A stretch of 64,000 nucleotides of DNA from Fimbriimonadaceae bacterium (GTDB taxonomy: Bacteria > Armatimonadota > Fimbriimonadia > Fimbriimonadales > Fimbriimonadaceae). The stretch covers positions 1,024,605 to 1,088,604 of the forward strand of contig JAHBTE010000001.1 of NCBI GenBank assembly GCA_019638675.1. Direction: 5' to 3'. Each line of letters begins with the position of its first letter. Position 1 is the stretch's first letter. The translations under genes and the position numbers were made by a program. Below the pieces are notes generated by a model. That model did not search any database. It saw only the letters and a program-made list of their open reading frames with translations, and had not been told where the DNA came from. This document shows, piece after piece, positions 24,660 to 32,160 of this stretch.

Positions 24660-24854
24660 ATGCAGTTTTACGACCTGAAAACTCGATCACACGTAGACGT
24701 TCCGGAATCTGATATCCGCAAGACCAAAATGATCCGCAAGACGAAGAATGGCGAACAAGTTCGCTATGCTTTGAAAGCAACTTATAACGGCAATACGCTG
24801 TTCAAGTTCGTTAACGAAGCAACATTCAAAGCGATGAACGTCGCAGAAGTTTGA
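24660..24854 (+). CDS. Conserved-looking 64-residue protein of unknown function
   Basis: ATG 24660 follows a good ribosome-binding site (GGAAGG, 24650-24655). The frame extends to TTG 24648 but the ATG fits better. The protein is basic and beta-rich: MQFYDLKTRSHVDVPESDI, KMIRKTKNGEQVRYALKATY, TLFKFVNEATFKAMNVAEV. The sequence of strands (a knuckle-like YDLKTR start, a V-P-E stretch, a KNG turn, a long strand and an FKFV end) resembles small DUF5679-type zinc ribbons, but all cysteines are absent. That comparison is my inference. It has its own terminator, so it is probably a single-gene, highly expressed unit. Function unknown. Confidence 0.65.
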   Translation: MQFYDLKTRSHVDVPESDIRKTKMIRKTKNGEQVRYALKATYNGNTLFKFVNEATFKAMNVAEV

Positions 24855-24882
24855 TCTAGTTTAACGAATTCATTTCGAAAGG

Positions 24883-24910
24883 GGGCCAGTCATCTTGACT
24901 GGCCCTTCTT
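24883..24910 (+). terminator. Rho-independent terminator
   Basis: A 10-bp perfect stem (GGGCCAGTCA / TGACTGGCCC) with a 3-nt loop, followed by TTCTT, 29 nt after the stop of the 64-residue gene. Confidence 0.85.
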
Positions 24911-24986
24911 CGTAACTTTTTGTTAACGCCACTGACCAATTACTAGTGTTACTGAACAGTTCTGAAAAGTGTGCGTTTGTTCGGAT

Positions 24987-26414
24987 ATGTTTCAATTAAG
25001 CGATGAGCAAAGGGTAGCGCATCTCCTCCGAAGGTTTGGCCTGGGGGCCAGCGAAGCCGAAATTGACTTTTACGGCGCGGGCGGATGGAAAAATGCCGTC
25101 GATCGCTTATTGAACTTCGAAGGATTCAATGAGCCGGTTATCTATACTGATGAATTTTTAAAGGATCAGAGCGGGAATATGCCTCCTAATCCGGCTCCAG
25201 CTCAGGCAATGTGTTACGCGTGGCTTTTGACCACCAACCGTCCGCTCCAAGCCAAGATGACTCTGTTTTGGCACGACCATTTTGCAACCAGTTCTGAAAA
25301 AGTTGCCAACGGCCCAGCAATGGCTCATCACTGGGAAACGCTAAAGGAGCATTCCGTCGGCACGTTTTCAGATTTGCTTCTATCCATCAGCCAAGACCCT
25401 TCCATGCTGTATTGGTTGGACAACATCGAAAACGTCAAAGGTCGTCCGAACGAGAACTTTGCTCGTGAAATCATGGAGCTATTCACACTCGGGGAAGGCA
25501 ATTACTCTGAAAAGGATATTCAAGAAGCCGCACGCGCATTCACAGGCTGGAGTTATGGATTTGAAGTTGGTCGATTTGTCCGTCCTAACCGCGGTCAAGT
25601 GCCCCGCCAAAACAGTAAGTATCTGTTTGATCGACCCAATCACGATACTGGCTCAAAGACAGTTTTCGGCAAAACAGGGTCGTACTCAGGCGAGGATGTC
25701 ATCGAGATTCTTTGTGCAATGCCAAGAACTAGCACGTACATCACAGAGAAAATCTGGAAATGGTTTGTTTATCCAAACCCGAGCAAGGCAGTTATTGAGA
25801 AACATGCAAAGGTCTTTAGCGAAAGCGGTCTGCAAATCAAAGCACTTTTGCGCTCAATCATGTTAGATGAAGAAACATATTCGGAAAAAGCAGTCCGCAA
25901 GATTGTCAAGAATCCAGTTGATTTCTGCGTGCCACCGATTCGCCAAGTCGGTTTAGGCGCGATCGTAGCTAATCAACTCAAGGATTACACGGCCCAAGAT
26001 GGTCAAGCTGGTCGAGCTCGTTTGGCAGTGCCAGCGGCAGTACGACGTTCTACTGCAGCTATGGGTATGGAACTGCTTACGCCGCCCGATGTGAGCGGCT
26101 GGCCAAGCATGGATCAATGGATTAGCACTAGCACGATGATTGAGCGCATCAAATGGGCAGATCAAGTGTTTGGCAATCAGTTACTCTCCAGGGTAGCCGT
26201 GCCGGCGGTCGGACAAATTGGTCAGTCGCCAACTCAAATTGTGGATGGAATTTTGAGTGTTCTCGATGTGAAATTGCCAACTGAAAAACGACAACAACTG
26301 ATTGATGCCGCCACGGACGAAATTGGCAGAGTCGCTACCTTGCGTACTCTGGCACCCGGAGTCGCCAAAGTTGTTCGATTGCTGTTTAGCACGCCGGAAT
26401 ACCAGTTCATGTAA
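24987..26414 (+). CDS. DUF1800 family protein, copy 1
   Basis: A 475-residue protein from ATG 24987 (the frame extends to GTG 24969). It has the DUF1800 hallmarks: HLLRRFGLGASEAEIDFYG, MTLFWHDHFATSSEKV, QDPSMLYWLDNIEN, GRPNENFAREIMELFTLGEG, YSEKDIQEAARAFTGW, DTGSKTVFGKTG, ITEKIWKWFVYP, NPVDFCVPPIRQVG, and the final GMELLTPPDVSGWPSMDQWI. No signal peptide is visible, although family members are often exported. The molecular function of DUF1800 is not established. A DUF1501 gene normally follows; here a second DUF1800 gene follows instead, 73 nt downstream. Confidence 0.9.
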   Translation: MFQLSDEQRVAHLLRRFGLGASEAEIDFYGAGGWKNAVDRLLNFEGFNEPVIYTDEFLKDQSGNMPPNPAPAQAMCYAWLLTTNRPLQAKMTLFWHDHFATSSEKVANGPAMAHHWETLKEHSVGTFSDLLLSISQDPSMLYWLDNIENVKGRPNENFAREIMELFTLGEGNYSEKDIQEAARAFTGWSYGFEVGRFVRPNRGQVPRQNSKYLFDRPNHDTGSKTVFGKTGSYSGEDVIEILCAMPRTSTYITEKIWKWFVYPNPSKAVIEKHAKVFSESGLQIKALLRSIMLDEETYSEKAVRKIVKNPVDFCVPPIRQVGLGAIVANQLKDYTAQDGQAGRARLAVPAAVRRSTAAMGMELLTPPDVSGWPSMDQWISTSTMIERIKWADQVFGNQLLSRVAVPAVGQIGQSPTQIVDGILSVLDVKLPTEKRQQLIDAATDEIGRVATLRTLAPGVAKVVRLLFSTPEYQFM

Positions 26415-26487
26415 ATGGTGTGAACTGAGCCGCTTGTTTCGCGTCTCGTATAGGTAGATCACGCCGATTTGAAAAGGGGACAAAGGG

Positions 26488-27927
26488 ATGCAAGCCGCAA
26501 ATTATTCTGAGACCGACAAGATCAAGCATCTTTTGCGCCGCTTCGGACTAGGGGCCAGCGAAGCCGAGGTCGAATTCTACGGCAAAGGCGGGTACAAATC
26601 GGCGGTTGACCGCTTATTAGCATCCGATCAGCACGAAGAACCAGTTGTCTTAGGCGAAGATTTCCTCAAAAATAACGACGGTCAGATTATTCAAAATCCT
26701 CGACTCGCTCAGCAGGTTTGGTATGCCGAACAACTCATCACCAATCGCCCGCTCACCTACAAAATGGCACTTTTTTGGCAGGATCACTTTGCCACAAGCG
26801 CACAGAAGGTTTCATCCGGGCCAGGAATGTTGGTTCACGTTCACCTATTGCGAGATAATGCGCTGGGCTACTTCCGTGATTTGCTCCTCAAAGTCAGCCA
26901 AGACCCGGCGATGCTGTACTGGTTGGATAATCAGAACAACCTGGTAGGCAAGCCCAACGAGAATTTTGCCCGTGAGATCATGGAGCTTTTCACCTTAGGT
27001 GAAGGCAATTACACAGAAAAAGATATTCAAGAAGCGGCTAAGGCGTTTACTGGGTGGACTTACGGCATCCGCCGTGGAAACCGCCTCCAACTCAACCGAA
27101 ATCAAGTTCCGAATGGGAACAGTGAGTTTATATTCGACGAAAAATCCCACGACAAAACCGACAAGGCAGTTTTTGGAAACAAAGGCCCCTGGATGGGAGA
27201 AGACGTTATCGGAATTTTGGTCGGCAATCCGCGAACGTCGCAGTATTTGGTTCAGAAGCTGTGGGAATGGTTTGTTTATCCCAAGCCGGAAAAAGCAATT
27301 ATCGAAAAGTATTCCACGCTATTCCGAGAAGGCGGCTCGAATATGAAGCCGCTTCTAAAAGCGATCATGCTTTCCGAAGAGTTCCAGTCAGTCAAAGCCC
27401 ACCGAGCGATTATCAAAAACCCCTTCGACTTTTGTGTGCCAATGATGCGGCAACTTGGAGTGGGCGCGGGCATGGTGAAACAAGTTTCTGCACTAGGAGC
27501 TGAAGAAAACGACCGTGGTCGTCGGCAAGCGATTGCACCAGCGGTTGCGCTTCGGCTGGCTACCGAACAAATGGGAATGGAATTAATGTATCCGCCCGAT
27601 GTCGCAGGCTGGCAAACCGGAACTCAGTGGATCACAACTTCCACGATGGTGGAGCGAATCCAATGGGGGCAGGAACTGTTCACAAGGAATGGCAATGCGA
27701 ACCAATATCCTGCTTTTGACGTGTTTGGATCTGATGGCAACATTGAAAAGCTCGTTGACCGAGTCATCAGTATTTTTGATGCAAATGTTCCCGCGGCAAA
27801 ACGCAGCCAACTAGTTGATGCTGCTAACGCAACCGCAAAGGGTGCGCTCACCCGCCGAAATACAAATCAAGTCTGCGGAGCCGTGACCAAACTGCTTTGC
27901 AGCACCCCAGAGTTCCAATTCGGCTAA
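26488..27927 (+). CDS. DUF1800 family protein, copy 2
   Basis: A 479-residue paralogue of the preceding protein with the same motifs: HLLRRFGLGASEAEVEFYG, MALFWQDHFATSAQKV, QDPAMLYWLDNQNN, NENFAREIMELFTLGEG, YTEKDIQEAAKAFTGW, LVQKLWEWFVYP, GMELMYPPDVAGWQTGTQWI. Start ATG 26488 has a strong ribosome-binding site (AAAGGGG, 26473-26479). Roughly half the residues are identical to copy 1 by eye, indicating an old tandem duplication. The last third differs most (GNANQYPAFDVFGSDGNIEKL insert region, compared with RVAVPAVGQIGQ in copy 1). There is no DUF1501 partner between or after them. Confidence 0.9.
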   Translation: MQAANYSETDKIKHLLRRFGLGASEAEVEFYGKGGYKSAVDRLLASDQHEEPVVLGEDFLKNNDGQIIQNPRLAQQVWYAEQLITNRPLTYKMALFWQDHFATSAQKVSSGPGMLVHVHLLRDNALGYFRDLLLKVSQDPAMLYWLDNQNNLVGKPNENFAREIMELFTLGEGNYTEKDIQEAAKAFTGWTYGIRRGNRLQLNRNQVPNGNSEFIFDEKSHDKTDKAVFGNKGPWMGEDVIGILVGNPRTSQYLVQKLWEWFVYPKPEKAIIEKYSTLFREGGSNMKPLLKAIMLSEEFQSVKAHRAIIKNPFDFCVPMMRQLGVGAGMVKQVSALGAEENDRGRRQAIAPAVALRLATEQMGMELMYPPDVAGWQTGTQWITTSTMVERIQWGQELFTRNGNANQYPAFDVFGSDGNIEKLVDRVISIFDANVPAAKRSQLVDAANATAKGALTRRNTNQVCGAVTKLLCSTPEFQFG

Positions 27928-27968
27928 GTCTGGGTTCAAATTTGCCTCAGCGGTAAAATTTGAACGGA

Positions 27969-29156
27969 ATGACGATTGACGAGCAGATTAACTTGCTTCG
28001 CCGAGGGACGGCGGAGATTATTGGTGAAGACGATCTGCGTCGTAAACTCGCCAGCGGAGTCCCTCTCCGAGCCAAACTTGGCGTTGACCCAACTGCGGCT
28101 CACGTGACTCTGGGTTGGGCGGTTGTTCTGCGAAAACTGCGAGATTTTCAAAAACTTGGGCACACAGCTTGCCTGATCATTGGTGACTTCACCGCGATGA
28201 TCGGTGACCCGAGTGGCAAAAGCAAAACCCGCAAGCAACTCACTCGCGAAGAAGTGCAAGCGAACGTCGAAGCAGTTTCCTCTCAGATTTACAAAATCCT
28301 TGATCCAGAAAAAACGATCATCTACTACAACAAGGATTGGCTCGGGGCAATAGGATTTGAGGACGTGATCCGCTTGGCATCGCGTTACACCGTCGCGCGG
28401 ATTATGGAGCGCGATGATTTCACCAATCGGTGGGAAGCTCATCAGCCAATCGCGATGCACGAACTGCTTTACCCCCTTTGCCAAGGAATGGATTCCGTGG
28501 AAATCAAAGCGGACATTGAATTAGGTGGGACTGATCAAAAATTCAACAATTTGGTTGGTCGCACTCTAATGGAGCAGTACGGCTTGGAAGCGCAAGCGGT
28601 TATGCTCTGCCCGCTTTTGGTTGGAACAGACGGTAAAGACAAGATGTCGCAAAGCCTGGGCAACTACGTGAGCGTGGTGGATACGCCGAACGACATGTTT
28701 GGCAAAACCATGTCCATCCCAGATGAACTCATCGCGAACTGGTTTGAACTCTGCACAGATGTTGCCATGGATGAAGTTAAAGATATGCTTGCGGAAGGCA
28801 AGAACCCGCGTGACGCAAAAATCCGACTGGCTAAAGAAATCGTTGCTCTCTACCATTCGGTTGAAATTGCAGACGAAGCAGAACGGTTCTTTATCGAAAC
28901 ATTCAGTAAGCGTAACCAACCAGTGGATGCGCCTGAGTTTGCGCTCAGCGTTTCTGAGCCTCTTTCAGTAGTGGATATCGTCGTCGCAGTTGGTGCGGCT
29001 GATTCTCGCGGTGCGGCTAAAAAGCTAGTACAAGCCGGAGCAGTTTCTTTGGAAGGCGAGAAAGTTTCTGATCTCGGGGCTACGTTTGGCTCGCGTGACC
29101 TCAACGGGAAAGTACTGCGGGTTGGCAAAAAGCTATTCCTGAAACTAGTCTGTTAA
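27969..29156 (+). CDS. tyrS: Tyrosyl-tRNA synthetase
   Basis: A 395-residue class I aminoacyl-tRNA synthetase of the TyrRS type. It has KLGVDPTAAHVTLGWAVVL (TLGW in the place of HIGH), LIIGDFTAMIGDPSGKSKTR, MHELLYPLCQGMDSVEIKAD, ELGGTDQKFNNLVGR and the KMSKS loop DGKDKMSQSLGNYV. It ends with an S4 RNA-binding domain (GAAKKLVQAGAVSLEGEKVS). It attaches tyrosine to tRNA-Tyr. ATG 27969 is preferred to TTG 27960, which is only three codons upstream. No T-box leader is seen in the 40 nt upstream, so regulation is probably not by that route unless it starts inside the DUF1800 gene. Confidence 0.95.
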   Translation: MTIDEQINLLRRGTAEIIGEDDLRRKLASGVPLRAKLGVDPTAAHVTLGWAVVLRKLRDFQKLGHTACLIIGDFTAMIGDPSGKSKTRKQLTREEVQANVEAVSSQIYKILDPEKTIIYYNKDWLGAIGFEDVIRLASRYTVARIMERDDFTNRWEAHQPIAMHELLYPLCQGMDSVEIKADIELGGTDQKFNNLVGRTLMEQYGLEAQAVMLCPLLVGTDGKDKMSQSLGNYVSVVDTPNDMFGKTMSIPDELIANWFELCTDVAMDEVKDMLAEGKNPRDAKIRLAKEIVALYHSVEIADEAERFFIETFSKRNQPVDAPEFALSVSEPLSVVDIVVAVGAADSRGAAKKLVQAGAVSLEGEKVSDLGATFGSRDLNGKVLRVGKKLFLKLVC

Positions 29157-29212
29157 CTCAGGTCCTAGCAACTCTCAACCGAGAACCTGCATTTATCGTC
29201 TAACGATTAGCG

Positions 29213-29491
29213 ATGAAAGCAAATCCGAACGTAGCAAAATCAACCTTACCGTGGGCAGGAATCATTAACCTTGCCGTCGCGGTGTTGTATGGAGCCTCGC
29301 CAATTGACTTGATTCCAGACGTTATTTTTGTCCTCGGATGGCTTGATGACGCGATTGCCGTACCGCTCTTCATCTTCCTTTCGATTCTCGGATTTATGCG
29401 CCATCGCAAAATGCAGGCTAAGGCTTCACCTGCCAATGCCTACGTGGATACTCAAGCACGAGAGCCAGTCATTCCGAAAAGCTACAAGTAG
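29213..29491 (+). CDS. DUF1232 membrane protein (YkvA-like)
   Basis: A 92-residue protein with the DUF1232 signature: LYGASPIDLIPDVIFVLGWL followed by DDAIAVPLFIFL. One or two membrane helices (GIINLAVAVLYG; AIAVPLFIFLSILGF) are followed by a polar tail (NAYVDTQAREPVIPKSYK). Its role is unknown; the family is widespread. Its stop abuts the stop of convergent ftsY with no gap. Confidence 0.85.
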   Translation: MKANPNVAKSTLPWAGIINLAVAVLYGASPIDLIPDVIFVLGWLDDAIAVPLFIFLSILGFMRHRKMQAKASPANAYVDTQAREPVIPKSYK

Positions 29492-30361
29492 CTACGAGAA
29501 TAAATTCTCAGCGAAGACCTCTGGATCAAAGTTCTGGAGGTCTTCTGGTTTTTCGCCCAGCCCGATCAGCTTAATCGGAATCTTAAACTTGTCGTAAATC
29601 CCGATGAGTGCACCGCCCCGAGCCGTGCCATCCATTTTAGTGAGCACCAAACCGGTAACGCCCGCCGCGGCTGTGAATTCTTCGGCTTGCCGAATCGCGT
29701 TTTGACCAGTGTTCGCATCTAGTACAAGAAGGGTTTCATCGGCTGGGCGACCGATTCCTTTTTCCACGACTTTCGCGATTTTCGCGAGTTCGTTCATCAA
29801 ACTGCCTTTGGTGTGTTGACGACCCGCCGTATCCGCCAGAACGTAATCGGCTCCGCGGGACTTCGCCGCTTGGATCGCATCAAAAATGACCGCCGCTGGA
29901 TCTGCTCCTGGTTGACCACGTACGATTTCTGATCCACTACGTTGCGCCCAGATTTCAAGTTGGTCAATCGCCGCGGCCCGAAACGTATCGCCACTGGCAA
30001 GGATGACTTTACGGCCCTCTTTAGTGAGCCTTGTAGCGAGTTTGCCGATTGAAGTGGTCTTCCCAACTCCGTTGACGCCAACGAATAAATACACGCAAGG
30101 AGGGAAGTTGCGGAAGAGCATCGTCTCCCCAGGCTGCGAAAATCGAGATTGTATAGATTCTTTAAGCCTGGCTTTGATCCCTTCGGGAGTTGTGACTTTT
30201 TCTTCCCGTACCGCTTTACGGAGTTCATCTAGAATCGCGCCTGTAACAGTAATAGATGTGTCGGCTTGGAGGAGGGCTTCTTCGAGTTCTTCGTAAAGGT
30301 CTTCGTCAATCACACCACGCCCGAGCATGCGATCGACTTTCTGCATCAAACCTTTGAACAT
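29492..30361 (-). CDS. ftsY: Signal recognition particle receptor FtsY
   Basis: The SRP-type GTPase that receives ribosome-SRP complexes at the membrane. The frame is open to 30445, but ATG 30361 with AGGCAG just upstream gives a normal short FtsY (289 residues) beginning MFKGLMQKVDRMLGRGVIDE. It has an NG domain: an N-domain four-helix bundle, G1 VGVNGVGKTTSIGKLATRL, DTFRAAAIDQLEIWAQ, G3 DTAGRQHTKGSLMNEL, G4 TKMDGTARGG and the closing IGLGEKPEDLQNFDPEVFAE. There is no acidic A-domain, so membrane targeting uses the N-terminal amphipathic helix, as in many non-proteobacteria. Confidence 0.96.
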   Translation of the reverse strand: MFKGLMQKVDRMLGRGVIDEDLYEELEEALLQADTSITVTGAILDELRKAVREEKVTTPEGIKARLKESIQSRFSQPGETMLFRNFPPCVYLFVGVNGVGKTTSIGKLATRLTKEGRKVILASGDTFRAAAIDQLEIWAQRSGSEIVRGQPGADPAAVIFDAIQAAKSRGADYVLADTAGRQHTKGSLMNELAKIAKVVEKGIGRPADETLLVLDANTGQNAIRQAEEFTAAAGVTGLVLTKMDGTARGGALIGIYDKFKIPIKLIGLGEKPEDLQNFDPEVFAENLFS

Positions 30362-30504
30362 CTGCCTTGAGTATGGCAGGCAGTACTGACTGTCTTTGGT
30401 TCCAAGGCAAACCCTTGAGTTCATCGCAGGTGGTTGAAGTATCAATTATTGTGGTCCTAGCCGCAAGAGTGTTTCATCGCCGCGAATTACGGCAAAATGG
30501 CTTT

Positions 30505-30906
30505 ATGTCGCGCAAATTGCTCGAAACTACATATCATGTCAAAGATTTAGAGGCGGCGATTCTCCATTACACTGAATCGCTTGGTGGAAAGCTAGTTAAA
30601 CGGCTCCCATGGGGGGTCGCTTTTATTGATCTGGATGGCAATGGCGGAATGATTAGCCTATTTGACGTTGAAACGTATTATTTGGAGAATCCGGGAGTTG
30701 AAGAATTCCCTGGCCCAAAAGTAATCCTTTCCGTGGACGATTTGGATGCTGAACGGGCTGACTTAATTACAAAGAACGTCAAGATCGGCGAAGTTCTGGG
30801 GGAAAAGGGAGATATTCGAGGATTTGAAGCATTTGATGCTGATGGCAACGTGATCTTTTACTTTGAAAACCCTAATGAATCAGTCACTAAAGAGTGGATG
30901 GCATAG
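30505..30906 (+). CDS. VOC (glyoxalase/bleomycin resistance-like) domain protein
   Basis: A 133-residue protein from ATG 30505; the longer frame from 30367 has no family-like sequence. It shows the VOC pattern of paired beta-alpha-beta-beta-beta units: LLETTYHVKDLEAAILHYTE, SLGGKLVKRLPWGVAFIDLD, PKVILSVDDLDAERADLITK, GFEAFDADGNVIFYFENP. The metal ligands expected in true glyoxalase I are not all present (His in TYHVKD, Glu in YFENP), so activity is uncertain. It could be a dioxygenase-like or binding protein. It is divergent from ftsY. Confidence 0.8.
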   Translation: MSRKLLETTYHVKDLEAAILHYTESLGGKLVKRLPWGVAFIDLDGNGGMISLFDVETYYLENPGVEEFPGPKVILSVDDLDAERADLITKNVKIGEVLGEKGDIRGFEAFDADGNVIFYFENPNESVTKEWMA

Positions 30907-30964
30907 TAACTTTTTAGAAATTTGAACCTAAAAAAGAAAGCAAGCTAGCAAAATTGCGAGCAAA

Positions 30965-30984
30965 TGTGGAAAACTTGTGAATAA
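30965..30984. promoter_or_regulatory. Two tandem DnaA-box-like sequences
   Basis: TGTGGAAAA (30965-30973) and TGTGAATAA (30976-30984) lie 11 bp apart in the same orientation. The second is a perfect match to the DnaA box TTATNCACA on the opposite strand; the first has one mismatch. Two small hairpins (GCGGC-GTTT-GCCGC; CTCGC/GCGAG) follow before the methyltransferase start. The 126-bp region is too short and lacks an AT-rich unwinding element for an origin, so a DnaA-regulated promoter is the better reading. Confidence 0.35.
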
Positions 30985-31032
30985 GCGGCGTTTGCCGCGC
31001 TCTCGCTAGGATGGCGAGAAGATTGATCACGG

Positions 31033-32160
31033 ATGAGATATCTCAGCATGTTTGCTGGGGCACTTGGGTTGGACTTAGGTTTAGAGCGCGCCGGATGGCA
31101 ATGCGTTGGGCTGAACGAGATCGACCGAATTGCTTGCCAGACCATACGGGCCAACCGCCCGGAAATCCCTTTAATTGAAGGCGATATACGTGATCTCACA
31201 CCTCAATCTCTCTGTACACAACTCAACCTAAAGATAGGAGAACTAGATGCGGTCGTGGGCGGCCCTCCTTGTCAAGCGTTTTCCACGGCTGGACGGCGTC
31301 AAGGCTTAAACGACGAGCGTGGCAACGTTTTTCTGCATTTCGTTGACCTCGCTCTTGCTTTAGAACCAAAAATCATCCTGATCGAGAATGTCCGTGGTTT
31401 GCTGAGCGTGCCGTTGCAGCACCGTCCTCATGACGAGCGAGGCGCAGATTTCCCTAATCTGAGCGACCAAGAGCAACGCGGCGGAGCCCTCAAAGAGATC
31501 CTCGCTAAATTTGAATCCGCTGGTTACGGTGTGAGCTTCAGGTTGTACGATACAAGCCGTTTTGGTATCCCGCAGGTTCGGGAACGGTTAGTAATGGTCG
31601 CCGCCAAGGGAGGAAAGATCATGCCTCACTTGGTACCAAACGAAAAAGTTAAGACCGTGAGACAAGCCTTTAAGGGTTTATCTGGACAACACGATTTTCT
31701 GCCACTTCGTCGCCGTGCACTGCCTTATATGCAGAAAATCAAAGCGGGAGAGAATTGGCGAGTTTTGAACGCCGCTGATGCAGCTGAAGCAATGGGTAAC
31801 GCATTTTTTAGTTCTGGCGGAAGAACTGGCTTTCTGCGCCGAATCGCCTGGGATAAGCCGTCTCCTACTCTGCTAACACTTCCAAATATGCCAGCCACTC
31901 TGCTTGGACACCCAGAAGAACTCAGGCCACTCAGTGTTCAGGAGTACAAGCGGTTGCAAACATTTCCGGATGAGTGGATTGTGTGCGGATCAGTAGCTGA
32001 TCAGTACAAGCAACTCGGTAACGCAGTTCCGGTTGAGTTTGCGAGGCTCGTTGGTGAGCATATTTCCGCGTGGCAAGCAGGTGCCAAACGGCAAAACGCG
32101 ATTCGCGAAACCAGTCGCTACCGGGCAACCGATGAATCGAGCTGGATAGCAGTTAGCTAA
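31033..32160 (+). CDS. DNA (cytosine-5-)-methyltransferase
   Basis: A 375-residue C5 methyltransferase with all core motifs in order: I (MFAGALGLDLGLERAGW), IV with the catalytic Cys (VVGGPPCQAFSTAGRRQGL), VI (ILIENVRGLL), VIII (GIPQVRERLVMVA), a target recognition region (about 200-300), IX (YKRLQTFPDEW) and X (QLGNAVPVEFARLV). It is complete and should be active. No restriction endonuclease or Vsr gene is adjacent, so it is an orphan, and its recognition site cannot be read from the sequence. Its 3' end overlaps the 3' end of the convergent nitronate monooxygenase gene by 8 bp. Codon use does not look foreign. Confidence 0.93.
   Translation: MRYLSMFAGALGLDLGLERAGWQCVGLNEIDRIACQTIRANRPEIPLIEGDIRDLTPQSLCTQLNLKIGELDAVVGGPPCQAFSTAGRRQGLNDERGNVFLHFVDLALALEPKIILIENVRGLLSVPLQHRPHDERGADFPNLSDQEQRGGALKEILAKFESAGYGVSFRLYDTSRFGIPQVRERLVMVAAKGGKIMPHLVPNEKVKTVRQAFKGLSGQHDFLPLRRRALPYMQKIKAGENWRVLNAADAAEAMGNAFFSSGGRTGFLRRIAWDKPSPTLLTLPNMPATLLGHPEELRPLSVQEYKRLQTFPDEWIVCGSVADQYKQLGNAVPVEFARLVGEHISAWQAGAKRQNAIRETSRYRATDESSWIAVS

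Noticed and set aside
30965-31032. A replication origin based on the two DnaA boxes
   Set aside because: The region is only 126 bp, has two boxes, no AT-rich unwinding element and no dnaA, dnaN or gidA neighbours.
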